Part shown: positions 24,148-32,042 of the stretch, one piece after another
How the letters are laid out: every line of letters starts with the position of its first letter
Position numbering within the stretch: position 1 is the first letter of the stretch
Origin: a virus
Virus record (IMG/VR): IMGVR_UViG_3300029309_000110
Span: 1 to 38,161 of that record
DNA length: 38,161 bases
Strand: one strand, 5' to 3'
The notes under the pieces: generated by a model
The model's input: only the letters and a program-made list of their open reading frames with translations
The model's database searches: none
What the model was told of the DNA's origin: nothing
Translations under genes and position numbers: made by a program

Positions 24148-24935
24148 TAGGGATTAGGAATATTGCCGTTGGGGAAGAATTGTAAGTTCTGATATGACGA
24201 TCTTCCACGAACCGCCAACGGCAACGGCCCGTAGTTGGGGACAGGTGTCCCGTCACGTCTCAACGCTTGGTCATAGATTGGCCCCGCCTCGATTACGGCC
24301 ACACGTTGGTTGGTGTCGCCGTTCTCACCGCCTTCAGCAAAAGCACGGATGTATTCGAGGAACAAACCCGTCGCGGACTCGTCAACCGGCAGCTCGAAAG
24401 CTAAACCACTGGCTGATGTGGCAACGTCTGTCGAGCGTACGGTAGGAAAGTTGCGGCGGTACTTGACGCCAATAACATTTGTTTCAGTGCTGCCTGGGGT
24501 TGGGTAAACCTCCAGACGTAGGTCCTTCATGGTGTCTGTGCCGAAGGACGCATCCTCACGAGTTGCTGTGATGTAGAACAGGCCCTCAGTGATATTGAGG
24601 TTCCGAGCCTCGAACTCTGCAAACTTCTCTGGTGAGACAAAGATGAACTCACGGAAGTTGTTGTTGATGGCGAAGACCTTGATGATCGTGCCGGACAGAA
24701 CCTCGCTCAGTGTTGAGTCCGCCGGCAAAGTAATATGCTTTTGGCCTGCGGTGAAATCCAAAGTCAAATCAGAAGATCGCTCACGCCAGGTCCAGTTGTG
24801 ATGAAACAACTGTTGACCAGCCGAGTTGATGATCTCAGCAATACGCTCGTCCACCGTGAGGCCAGTGGCCGATGAGGGGTCGCCACCGCAAGCGAGAAGT
24901 ACGGCAGCTTTTGCACGTTGTACGGTAATCGGCAT
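24147..24935 (-). CDS. Tail adaptor / tail tubular A-like protein
   Basis: The product has 262 residues. The region Leu-Thr-Val-Asp-Glu-Arg-Ile-Ala-Glu-Ile-Ile-Asn then Trp-Thr-Trp-Arg-Glu-Arg resembles the helical start of podovirus head-tail adaptors. Beta-rich segments follow: Ile-Thr-Leu-Pro-Ala-Asp, Val-Ser-Pro-Glu-Lys-Phe-Ala-Glu-Phe-Glu, Leu-Arg-Leu-Glu-Val-Tyr-Pro-Thr-Pro. A late helix, Phe-Leu-Glu-Tyr-Ile-Arg-Ala-Phe-Ala-Glu-Gly, is also adaptor-like. It would connect portal to nozzle. No ribosome-binding site lies close to ATG 24,935; a GC-rich hairpin lies upstream. Confidence 0.65.
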   Translation of the reverse strand: MPITVQRAKAAVLLACGGDPSSATGLTVDERIAEIINSAGQQLFHHNWTWRERSSDLTLDFTAGQKHITLPADSTLSEVLSGTIIKVFAINNNFREFIFVSPEKFAEFEARNLNITEGLFYITATREDASFGTDTMKDLRLEVYPTPGSTETNVIGVKYRRNFPTVRSTDVATSASGLAFELPVDESATGLFLEYIRAFAEGGENGDTNQRVAVIEAGPIYDQALRRDGTPVPNYGPLPLAVRGRSSYQNLQFFPNGNIPNP

Positions 24936-24942
24936 GGGAAGA

Positions 24943-24970
24943 GGAGAAGGGGGCGGTAGCCCCCCTCTCC
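24943..24970 (-). promoter_or_regulatory. GC-rich hairpin between decoration and tail-adaptor genes
   Basis: GGGGGC (24,949 to 24,954), a four-base loop and GCCCCC (24,959 to 24,964) form the stem. After one mismatch, five more pairs extend it to 24,943 and 24,970. On the transcribed (minus) strand there is no U-run, so it is a weak terminator at best. It hides the only purine-rich SD-like sequence ahead of the tail-adaptor start. It may lower tail-protein output relative to capsid, or protect the upstream mRNA end. Confidence 0.6.
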
Positions 24971-24988
24971 CGGTCTTGTATCAATCTC

Positions 24989-25477
24989 TTAGGATTGAGC
25001 GTCAGATGGGATCAGCGTTGCTGAAAGTCCGTCAAACTGGACGACAGCTTTGCCGGAGCCTGCTGCTGCCGCACCATCGGCGGTCAAAGCGATGCCGACG
25101 ATACGGATGTATTCATCCAATTCACCGGAACTGGTATCAACAGCGGGAATCTCGTGCAGAGTTCCTGCAACACCATCGTCGATGGTGAGTGCATTTCCTG
25201 CTGCGACGTTTCCTGAGCAGTTGACTTTGTAGACGCCACGGAGGCCGATACGGCCTTTAGTTCCAGCGTCCACAGCATCAAGCGCAACTCCGAAAGCAGT
25301 CAAGACTACGTCATCAGTGTTTGAAGCAGCAGTCTTAGTGCAGGCAGAGTAAGTGCCATCAGAAGCAAGGGTGAGTTTGACAACGTCACCCGAAGAAAGA
25401 GCGTCGGTGCAAGTAAGGAGCACCGATTCGCTTGCGATTGCGACTTTTCCGTCGCCACCTTGAGTTGCAATTTTCAT
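24989..25477 (-). CDS. Head decoration/fibre-like protein
   Basis: The product has 162 residues, Ala/Gly/Thr/Asp-rich and almost wholly beta in appearance. Elements such as Ser-Gly-Asp-Val-Val-Lys-Leu, Ala-Gly-Asn-Ala-Leu-Thr-Ile-Asp-Asp-Gly and Ile-Val-Gly-Ile-Ala-Leu-Thr-Ala-Asp resemble DUF2190-like decoration proteins. It follows the major capsid gene, separated by 18 bases, which is the usual place for a decoration protein. Co-expression with the capsid protein is expected. Confidence 0.7.
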   Translation of the reverse strand: MKIATQGGDGKVAIASESVLLTCTDALSSGDVVKLTLASDGTYSACTKTAASNTDDVVLTAFGVALDAVDAGTKGRIGLRGVYKVNCSGNVAAGNALTIDDGVAGTLHEIPAVDTSSGELDEYIRIVGIALTADGAAAAGSGKAVVQFDGLSATLIPSDAQS

Positions 25478-25495
25478 GGGAACAGATCCTCTCGA

Positions 25496-26869
25496 TTAGG
25501 CGGTGACGTGCGGGGCAATGATGCCGTGACGCTGCCGCGAGTTTGCAATGATGTTGTACCAGCTGTCCGTGATTTGGACGTAGGTAAACGGTTGATTTGG
25601 GTGACGCATGACCTCGTGCTTCTCCATGTACCGGTTGGAGTGGATCACAGGAGTAAGGTAGTCACCGTTGACGAAGAAGTAACGTGGACCTTGATGGAAC
25701 GTGGTTGCTCCATTTTCAGTACCACCAGCAGTGTTGCTGAGAGATTCGCCAGCGATTTCGCTGAGCTTCTGCTTAGCAGCTGTGCCAGAACCACCAGCAG
25801 GGTGGATAGCAGCAGTGTCGAGCTCAGAGATGTAGGTCAGCGGCACGCCAGCGTAGGTTGGCTGGTTGTAAGCTGCATCTTGAGCGGTGACAGTGCGGTC
25901 GTTCTCGGCCCGAAGAGCTGCCTTGTAAAGGTTGATACCTTCACGCGAGCAAAGAATCTTCTGACGGTTGAACACGATGTTCTCGAAGTAAGCCTCGAAG
26001 GTCGGGGGTGGTCGGAACTGAAGACGGAGATACATCTCGTCAAAAGATCCCAAGAAGCTGAAGACATCAATGTTGTCGAAGTTGTTAATTGGCATCGTGC
26101 CAACAGAAGCAACATCCTTCTTAACGCCATTGAAGCTGCGAGCTGAACCAGTACCGTCGTTGTTACCATCAGAGTCGATGGAGAACGTGGAGGTCGAATC
26201 GTAGAACACGATTTCGTTGGTCCATCGAGCACCTGCACCGCTGGTAGCTGGGGTGATTCCAAGAACGGAGCCAGTGCTGGCATCGACTGGAGCACCACCA
26301 CGAATACCCTTAGCACCACCACCGTCGAGATTGGTTGCGATACCGTTTTCGGTAATCAAAGCGGGCAAAGAGTACGGTTGCTTACCGCCTTCAGCTTCCA
26401 TCTCAGTGACAAAGTTGCCCTGGGTTGGCTTGAACAGAGCCTCTTCCATACCGTTGACCATGGAGGTCACCATTCGCTGTTCCTTGGAACGCTTCAGGTT
26501 CTTGTACATGGCCTTGGTAGCTTCTCCGGTGAGACCGGCTCCACCTTGCAGTTCAATTTCTGCATCGGTGAAGGTCATGTGGTCCATCGAGAAACGCCAG
26601 TTGGCTTTCAGAGTGTCCATCACCTGGGGATTGCTGTAGGTGAAGGTCTCGTTGGGTTGATAGAATTGGAAAGACCGTGCGTCATCCAACATGAGGACGT
26701 CACGAATCTCGTTGCCACCTTGGATGGCTTGGTTTTTTTCTCGAATCAAATCACCGAAGAGGTAGTTACGCTTAACTGCTTCGTTGATGAGAACGTCAGG
26801 TCCGGTGAGATAAACCGGGCCAGTCGCCTCCATGAAATCGAGAAAGTTCTTAATGTGGGTTCCTGCCAC
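25496..26869 (-). CDS. Major capsid protein
   Basis: The 457-residue product starts at a GTG (26,869) with AAGGAG ahead. It begins Ala-Gly-Thr-His-Ile-Lys-Asn-Phe-Leu-Asp and carries an N-arm-like helical region, then an E-loop-like Gly/Asn stretch. The P-domain-like segment Met-Tyr-Lys-Asn-Leu-Lys-Arg-Ser-Lys-Glu-Gln-Arg lies in the middle, and the end is beta-rich. An Asp/Asn/Gly-rich loop near 230 to 245 may bind ions or be surface exposed. Location right after scaffold and before decoration, plus length and composition, supports an HK97-fold capsid subunit. Assignment is by context more than by diagnostic motif. Confidence 0.85.
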   Translation of the reverse strand: MAGTHIKNFLDFMEATGPVYLTGPDVLINEAVKRNYLFGDLIREKNQAIQGGNEIRDVLMLDDARSFQFYQPNETFTYSNPQVMDTLKANWRFSMDHMTFTDAEIELQGGAGLTGEATKAMYKNLKRSKEQRMVTSMVNGMEEALFKPTQGNFVTEMEAEGGKQPYSLPALITENGIATNLDGGGAKGIRGGAPVDASTGSVLGITPATSGAGARWTNEIVFYDSTSTFSIDSDGNNDGTGSARSFNGVKKDVASVGTMPINNFDNIDVFSFLGSFDEMYLRLQFRPPPTFEAYFENIVFNRQKILCSREGINLYKAALRAENDRTVTAQDAAYNQPTYAGVPLTYISELDTAAIHPAGGSGTAAKQKLSEIAGESLSNTAGGTENGATTFHQGPRYFFVNGDYLTPVIHSNRYMEKHEVMRHPNQPFTYVQITDSWYNIIANSRQRHGIIAPHVTA

Positions 26870-26893
26870 GATAAAACTCCTTGAAAGGGACTA

Positions 26894-26907
26894 GCCCCTT
26901 GCGGGGC
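26894..26907 (-). promoter_or_regulatory. Small hairpin upstream of the capsid gene ribosome-binding site
   Basis: GCCCC (26,894 to 26,898), a four-base loop and GGGGC (26,903 to 26,907) lie in the 43-base scaffold-capsid gap. They are upstream of AAGGAG (26,879 to 26,884) and GTG at 26,869. The stem could separate translation of the two genes or stabilise the 5' end of a processed capsid mRNA. Confidence 0.5.
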
Positions 26908-26912
26908 GGGAT

Positions 26913-27812
26913 TTATCGCATTGTGGCTCGCCGTGCGTCTTCCTTTGAACCGCCGTTGAGGATGATGTCAAGTGCAAGATCATCTGCTTCTTCAGGGGTC
27001 AGTGGTCTTTCAGCTCGTACCGATGTGCCTCGCGGCGGGGTGGAAACCTTAGCTGGATCTACTGACGTTCCCCTATCTGATGCTTCAGACCTTGGAACTC
27101 CCATAACCTCTGTGACGGCACGTTGGGCGAGACCCTCAATGCCATTGAATTCACCTGGAGAAGATGTATAGAGCTCTGTCATCCGATCTGCAATCGTCGC
27201 TTTCTCACGCTCCGACACTTCGTCGTAGCTTGTGAGAGCCTGATCAATCCGCAGCTTGGCGATTTCGCCTATCAACGTCTCCACAAGTAACTTCTGCTGA
27301 GGATCTTCTGGAGCAGCAGGCGGGTTTGCCTCCGGCTCTTTGGTCTCCACTGCTTCAGTCTCGGCGACTTCCGTTGGTTCGGGGTCGTCAGGTGCGCTGC
27401 TTGGTTCCGCAGTCCGCGATTCGTCGCTTTCGGGTTGGTTGCCCTGAGCAGCGACCTGCTCTTCAAGATGACGCATCCTTTCGGAATAGCCATCTACATT
27501 ACCTTGCATCTCCATGAGTGTATCAGCCCATTCCGCAAGCTGCTCTGGGTTGTCGGCCAGCTTGTTGAGCACTGCCTCAGGTACTTTCGCCCGTTTGAGA
27601 GCACGCTCTCGCTCAGGAGTCAGTGTGAGATCCTTTGGTTGTTCGTCTTGTACGACGGGTTCTGGCGATTGTTCCCCAGAATCTTCCGTCTTTTTTGGTT
27701 CTTGTTGGGTGCGAGCCATAAGTTGCTCTTGTCGAGCAGTCTTTTGCTCAATGATCCGGTCAAGGATTGCGTCTTCTTCGTCTGAGAACTCTGGTTTTGC
27801 GTCTTCCGACAT
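26913..27812 (-). CDS. Capsid scaffolding protein
   Basis: The product has 299 residues, Glu/Gln/Pro/Ala-rich, with few hydrophobic residues and long predicted helices, as is usual for phage scaffolds. The Pro/Glu-rich linker spans about 140 to 180. The C-terminal part (about 180 to 299) is basic-rich and helical and is the likely capsid-binding end. It lies between portal and capsid genes, the standard order. ATG at 27,812 overlaps the previous stop (TGATG); a TTG one codon upstream is possible. Confidence 0.85.
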   Translation of the reverse strand: MSEDAKPEFSDEEDAILDRIIEQKTARQEQLMARTQQEPKKTEDSGEQSPEPVVQDEQPKDLTLTPERERALKRAKVPEAVLNKLADNPEQLAEWADTLMEMQGNVDGYSERMRHLEEQVAAQGNQPESDESRTAEPSSAPDDPEPTEVAETEAVETKEPEANPPAAPEDPQQKLLVETLIGEIAKLRIDQALTSYDEVSEREKATIADRMTELYTSSPGEFNGIEGLAQRAVTEVMGVPRSEASDRGTSVDPAKVSTPPRGTSVRAERPLTPEEADDLALDIILNGGSKEDARRATMR

Positions 27813-28114
27813 CAATCTCGCTCCAATCCATAGCGTCCCATGATCTCTCTCTCATGTCTACGAGAAGAAATGATGGGCTGGCCTTGCTTGTTTGTCTCAC
27901 AGCCAGGCAGATTCTTAGGCATCGACCGGCTGACATACGGGTACTTATGAGTCACAGTCTCTACTTCAGCAGATACTTGTGCGTCACTAACTAATCTTGT
28001 GAATCGTTCGCCATCACGCTCGATGACTGACCCAATCGGCGGTGCATCAGCCATACGGAAGTGGAACTCCACGATCTTTCCGTCTGATTCTCGGCTGAAC
28101 TCGTACATCGGCAT
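27812..28114 (-). CDS. FmdB-like small protein lacking the zinc-ribbon cysteines
   Basis: The product has 100 residues. It opens Met-Pro-Met-Tyr-Glu-Phe, like FmdB-family zinc-ribbon proteins (Met-Pro-x-Tyr-Glu-Tyr-x-Cys), but the Cys-x-x-Cys site is replaced by Ser-Arg-Glu-Ser-Asp-Gly. The last third (Gly-Gln-Pro-Ile-Ile-Ser-Ser-Arg-Arg-His-Glu-Arg-Glu-Ile) is like the conserved tail of phage-encoded FmdB-like proteins beside portal genes. Only one Cys remains (Cys71). Its function is unknown. It is overlap-coupled to portal and scaffold. Confidence 0.7.
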   Translation of the reverse strand: MPMYEFSRESDGKIVEFHFRMADAPPIGSVIERDGERFTRLVSDAQVSAEVETVTHKYPYVSRSMPKNLPGCETNKQGQPIISSRRHEREIMGRYGLERD

Positions 28115-29880
28115 CAGAATCCACCCCTGCCGCGTGCTGATCGCTCTTGATTGCGCAATTCTTGCGCTGCATCTGCCGGCCCAGTCTGCATTCTGCTGCG
28201 AGCAGCCGCCTGTTGTGACGCAGCTTGGGCTTCTTGCTCTTGCATCTTGGCCTGTTGGGCCTGCTGAGCCTGCTCAACCGCCTTTTTCATCTCTTCAACG
28301 TTGAGAATGTCGCCCATATCTGGAATGTTCAAGGCATCTCCGACGATGGCCGTGAGTCTTTCCCAGTTGATGAACGGCATGGCTGCGACTTGTTGACCAA
28401 CATTGCCGACAATCTGCAAAAGCTCAACCGCACGTCGCTGTTGGAGAGCTTCGCTGGTGCGTTCCATGGAATATGCCTGCACATCCAGGGTCATCTCGGC
28501 AAGATCAATACCCATCTCGCTACCCTTGGCCCGTGCCGGCAAGCCAAAGCTGGAGGCTTGGGGTCCAAGTGGGATCTCGGTGTCGTCATTGACGATGTAC
28601 CAAGCACACTTGTACATGGCTGAGTTGACGGCGTCTGCAAACTGGCGTTGGATGTATCCAAGACGCAAACCACTGGACGCAGAAGCGGTTGATACTTCAG
28701 TTGCGGTGGCATCACCGCTGACCGAACCACGGATGACCTCCGACATACCAGTCAATCGGTCGAGTCGAGCCGACATGATGTTCTGGTAAGCCATCTGCTG
28801 CTGGGTCACACCACCGATTTCCAGTGGTACAACTCGGTCGCGGTCCATGTTTTCGGCAGGAACCACGAACATATCGGGTGTAGATGCCACATCCTGGGCC
28901 ATTTTGGAGCCCCGTGAGTCCACCATGACCAGTCGTCGATAGGCCGCTGCCGAGTACGACATGGTCTTCGCGTGGTCATTTGTCTCCTCAATCAGAGGTA
29001 AAGCCATGGTCATTGGACCCAACGGGTACACATCTGACGGCACTGTGTAGGCGCCGAAGACCGTGTAGGGGCCGCATGCGGGGCCGTAGTAGGGCTGTGG
29101 CTCGCCTGCAATCTGTGCCGAGCCCTCTGCGTCCTCTACAAGACGGATGAGCCCACCGTGGTGTACACCGTCTTTGGCGCCCTCTACCTCCAGCTCAGGA
29201 ACCCACATCTCGATGATGGTGACTTCGTTCCTGTCTGGCACACTGATAGCGCCCCGTGCGTAATCTTCTTTCTGACGGTCGTATGACGCCTTTAGATCGC
29301 GAACCACGGTCAAGTCAAAAGCGTCGTCAGACTCCGCTTGCACCAACAGATCGTCAAGATCCATGTTGTATTCATGACCGAGGTATCGTGCTTCTCGGGC
29401 AGTCTCAGCTGCTGGGTCGATGAAGAACTTCTCGGGGGCTAAGCGATATACCCTGGGCATCAGGCCAGCACCACCCATGTCGATACGTCTCAGGTGCTTG
29501 ACTGGCTCAGGGGTTACGAGCGCAACACCCCAGCACATGGTCATGTCTGTGGCTATTTGTTGTAGCGTAGGACGCAGAGCAGACCGTTTGGCCCACTGAT
29601 TCATTCCAAGCTCAAGTGCGGAGGCTCGTTTGTTGTTTGCAGGGTCATCAGCGGTCACATGGATGCGTGGCACGTCATAGGCCATACGAGGCAAGACGAG
29701 CGACACATACTGGCCGATGATGTTTTCGATGTCGTGGGCAGCGTCGTAATTGGTGTCAGAACGATAAGCCAAGCCGGTAAACCGCTCCTTCATGCCTCGC
29801 CATTGACGCAGGTGCTTTTCTCTCCAGTCTCTGGCCGACCGGATTTCGTCTCTTAAGTTCTCTTCATTGATCCGAAGCAC
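28114..29880 (-). CDS. Portal protein
   Basis: The product has 588 residues, starting at GTG 29,880. The opening (Asp-Trp-Arg-Glu-Lys-His-Leu-Arg-Gln-Trp) is a typical portal start with aromatic residues. The middle region has Pro-Arg-Val-Tyr-Arg-Leu-Ala-Pro-Glu-Lys-Phe-Phe-Ile-Asp-Pro, a motif of podovirus portals. The C-terminus is Gln/Ala-rich coiled coil (about 530 to 575). The subunit forms the dodecameric ring through which DNA is pumped. It overlaps the upstream gene by 17 bases, and the gene order terminase, portal, scaffold, capsid is standard. Confidence 0.9.
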   Translation of the reverse strand: MLRINEENLRDEIRSARDWREKHLRQWRGMKERFTGLAYRSDTNYDAAHDIENIIGQYVSLVLPRMAYDVPRIHVTADDPANNKRASALELGMNQWAKRSALRPTLQQIATDMTMCWGVALVTPEPVKHLRRIDMGGAGLMPRVYRLAPEKFFIDPAAETAREARYLGHEYNMDLDDLLVQAESDDAFDLTVVRDLKASYDRQKEDYARGAISVPDRNEVTIIEMWVPELEVEGAKDGVHHGGLIRLVEDAEGSAQIAGEPQPYYGPACGPYTVFGAYTVPSDVYPLGPMTMALPLIEETNDHAKTMSYSAAAYRRLVMVDSRGSKMAQDVASTPDMFVVPAENMDRDRVVPLEIGGVTQQQMAYQNIMSARLDRLTGMSEVIRGSVSGDATATEVSTASASSGLRLGYIQRQFADAVNSAMYKCAWYIVNDDTEIPLGPQASSFGLPARAKGSEMGIDLAEMTLDVQAYSMERTSEALQQRRAVELLQIVGNVGQQVAAMPFINWERLTAIVGDALNIPDMGDILNVEEMKKAVEQAQQAQQAKMQEQEAQAASQQAAARSRMQTGPADAAQELRNQERSARGRGGF

Positions 29881-30172
29881 GTTTGCTCCTTGGTTTCTTT
29901 GGCGTAGCCTTCTTCGGTGGGTTATACGACGTAGGCTCCACAGGGACCAGATCCTCTTCCATATCTGATCGACTCAAGAGCAACGGTGGTTCGCTGGCAA
30001 TCTCCAGATGGGTGAGCAATTCGTGACAGTCATCTTCAGGCACAAGTATCGTCTTCCTGCCCAACATCTCTGAGCAATCAATCTGTAGATGGACGACAAC
30101 ATGCTGTGGCTTCACCTCAACAGCTGCAATGCTGTTTATCGGAAGATACACATTCATGACTCGAATTAACAC
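29864..30172 (-). CDS. Hypothetical protein between large terminase and portal
   Basis: The product has 102 residues, read from GTG 30,172 with an in-frame ATG at 30,157 as alternative. The first half is beta-rich (Ile-Ala-Ala-Val-Glu-Val-Lys-Pro, Thr-Ile-Leu-Val-Pro-Glu-Asp-Asp). The C-terminal 25 residues are Pro/Lys/Arg-rich and look disordered. Its ribosome-binding site may be supplied by the adjacent polypurine AGGAG repeats. No family is recognised; the stop runs into the portal gene. Confidence 0.7.
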   Translation of the reverse strand: MLIRVMNVYLPINSIAAVEVKPQHVVVHLQIDCSEMLGRKTILVPEDDCHELLTHLEIASEPPLLLSRSDMEEDLVPVEPTSYNPPKKATPKKPRSKRASDQ

Positions 30173-30186
30173 GATTTCACCATACT

Positions 30187-30227
30187 GTTTTTTCCTCTCC
30201 TCTGTTCTCCTCTCCTCTCCTCTCCTC
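30187..30227 (-). repeat. Polypyrimidine/polypurine tract with AGGAG repeats
   Basis: The plus strand here is all C/T except for one G at 30,204. The core is a CTCCT pentamer repeated about four times (30,208 to 30,228), with another near 30,194. On the transcribed strand this reads as tandem AGGAG, the Shine-Dalgarno core, just ahead of the 30,172 start. It may be a multi-site ribosome loading region, a triplex-prone element or a packaging-related sequence. Confidence 0.8.
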
Positions 30228-30251
30228 TAGGTTCGGTTTTAGCGTGACGGT

Positions 30252-30270
30252 TGCGTTACGCATGCGTTAC
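30252..30270. repeat. Paired TGCGTTAC direct repeats with 10-bp palindrome
   Basis: TGCGTTAC occurs at 30,252 to 30,259 and 30,263 to 30,270, and ACGCATGCGT at 30,258 to 30,267 is a perfect palindrome. They sit at the end of the large terminase gene, next to the polypurine tract. A binding site is possible but unproven. Confidence 0.55.
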
Positions 30271-32042
30271 TCACCGAGCCAGATGTCCTCGTCCATGTTC
30301 AGCATGGATCGCCAAGAGAAGTCAGGTTTGCCGTAATCCGATACGGGCCGTTCGTTGTCTGGGTTCGCTTCACCTAGCAGCATTACGGCGCCACCAAAAG
30401 CGATGACTCGGTCACCGTGAGCGTCACGGGCTCCCGAGGACACGTCGATCTCCAGCCTTGCTGGTCCGATGCCCCCATCCTTGTAGATCACCGTAGATTC
30501 CATCTCATCCAATATCTCCCCGTCAGGACAGATGACTGTGTCGTCAGCAATCGCTCGGGCAAGGTCACCAAACAAAACACGCTTTGTAACCCGCGTAGAG
30601 GTCCATCCAACGCGTTTAGTACGGGTCTCAACCCGCTGTCCCAGCCGTTTGTGGTGAAACACGTTGTAATATCTGAGCCTCTCAAAGTCATGTTGCATCG
30701 AAGCACCAGGCCCGTTGACTTCCCAACCAATGAGAACATCTGATCTGCCTCTGGCCCATGACCTCGCAGCACCGACTACCTCACGGGCAAGGTCATACGG
30801 TGGGATTGCCGGATCTACAAACGTGGCAACCACTTCACGACTGTTCGCATCCATCATCACGCAGCAAGCGTTCGCCGCCCCCGTGCCGTAGCTGGGGTCC
30901 ATGAATGCGACAAGCACCGAGTGCTCATCGGGTTCGTTGAATATACGCCAGCGACCCGTCGGGTTATCCACAAGTTCTCCACGAATTGCTTCACATCTTC
31001 GTGCTTTGATGACGTAGTTGCGTTGTCTTTCGAGGTCAACCACCGGAAAGAAACTCCGACCACGGCTGGATGGCAAGGCAAAGACGTTCTCGCGGAGGTC
31101 ATGGATGTCCCGCCGCCTGATCTGACGCTCCAGCCAAGGTGACCACCAGTAACTTCGACCGGGGTCCCCAGTGATGGCGCCTTCAACATCGAGTCTCGGT
31201 TCGCCCCCCGCCGACTTCACGGGGTCATCGACGTAGGTCAGAAGTATGTCTTCAGGGTCGTGGGTCGCTTTGGCCGTCTCCCACAGAGTATTCGTAAAAT
31301 AAGACCCCACCAAGTGAGTCGAGACCGCCCAACGACTCGCAGCCGTGTCCGCCGCTGATCGCCATCCTTCCTCGAATCTGTCTTGGGACGCTGCTTCGTC
31401 AAACAGCACGACCGTCTTTCGAGCACCCCGGCCAATATGGGATGTAGTTGCCTCGCCCGTAATCGCGTTTCCATTCGGATGCTCCAGAATGCAGTGCCTA
31501 CGCCTCTTGCCCCCAGACAGCAGCTCCTGCAACGGGCAGGGCAACCAGGACGGTGGCAGATATTTCAACACATGCTCGGTCTTTGCGAACAGGGTATCGG
31601 GGTCCCCGGTCCTATCAACCAACGCTTCAGTCCGTGAACACAGCAAGACATCCCAGCCGTGGAACAGCCAGCCCCAAACCGCCACTGCTGTGCTCAAAAC
31701 CGACACCCCGGTCTCACGACTCTTCGCCACAGCCATGTCACGACCGCCGGCGACACAGTCCTGCATGGTTCTGATCATGTCCACCTGAGCCGGCCAAGGG
31801 ATAAACGGGACCAGCTTCTGCTCCGCCGGACGCTCCTCACCCGTCTCCTCGTCCACTTCCTTGACCCGTCGAGACCAAACACCCAGTGTTACGAACGCCA
31901 CGGGGTCCCCAGCGGCCAACTCGCCCCACGCTGCTACGTCAGCAGGCCCCCACCCAAACTCTTCAGGAGCCTTGGCTCCAGCCAGCACCAACCGGATGTT
32001 CTGGATCTCAGACTCATTCACTCGGCAGCTCTTTCCGATCAA
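30267..32042 (-). CDS. terL: Terminase large subunit
   Basis: The product has 591 residues from ATG 32,042 (GTG at 32,021 is an alternative start nearer the small-subunit stop). The ATPase has a deviant Walker A, Ala-Lys-Ser-Arg-Glu-Thr-Gly-Val-Ser (106 to 114), and a Walker B with catalytic Glu, Val-Val-Leu-Phe-Asp-Glu-Ala (211 to 217). A Ser-Thr-His coupling-type motif is at 241 to 243. The RNase H-like nuclease shows Met-Asp-Pro-Ser-Tyr-Gly-Thr-Gly (381 to 388), Trp-Glu-Val (440 to 442) and Asp-Ala-His-Gly-Asp (540 to 544). It pumps and cuts DNA at the portal. It overlaps the small subunit by 29 bases and shares its operon. Confidence 0.95.
   Translation of the reverse strand: MIGKSCRVNESEIQNIRLVLAGAKAPEEFGWGPADVAAWGELAAGDPVAFVTLGVWSRRVKEVDEETGEERPAEQKLVPFIPWPAQVDMIRTMQDCVAGGRDMAVAKSRETGVSVLSTAVAVWGWLFHGWDVLLCSRTEALVDRTGDPDTLFAKTEHVLKYLPPSWLPCPLQELLSGGKRRRHCILEHPNGNAITGEATTSHIGRGARKTVVLFDEAASQDRFEEGWRSAADTAASRWAVSTHLVGSYFTNTLWETAKATHDPEDILLTYVDDPVKSAGGEPRLDVEGAITGDPGRSYWWSPWLERQIRRRDIHDLRENVFALPSSRGRSFFPVVDLERQRNYVIKARRCEAIRGELVDNPTGRWRIFNEPDEHSVLVAFMDPSYGTGAANACCVMMDANSREVVATFVDPAIPPYDLAREVVGAARSWARGRSDVLIGWEVNGPGASMQHDFERLRYYNVFHHKRLGQRVETRTKRVGWTSTRVTKRVLFGDLARAIADDTVICPDGEILDEMESTVIYKDGGIGPARLEIDVSSGARDAHGDRVIAFGGAVMLLGEANPDNERPVSDYGKPDFSWRSMLNMDEDIWLGE

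Noticed and set aside
29864-30172. Gene 102 as a head-tail connector
   Set aside because: Position is suggestive but the Pro/Lys-rich disordered tail and lack of any connector motif do not support it.
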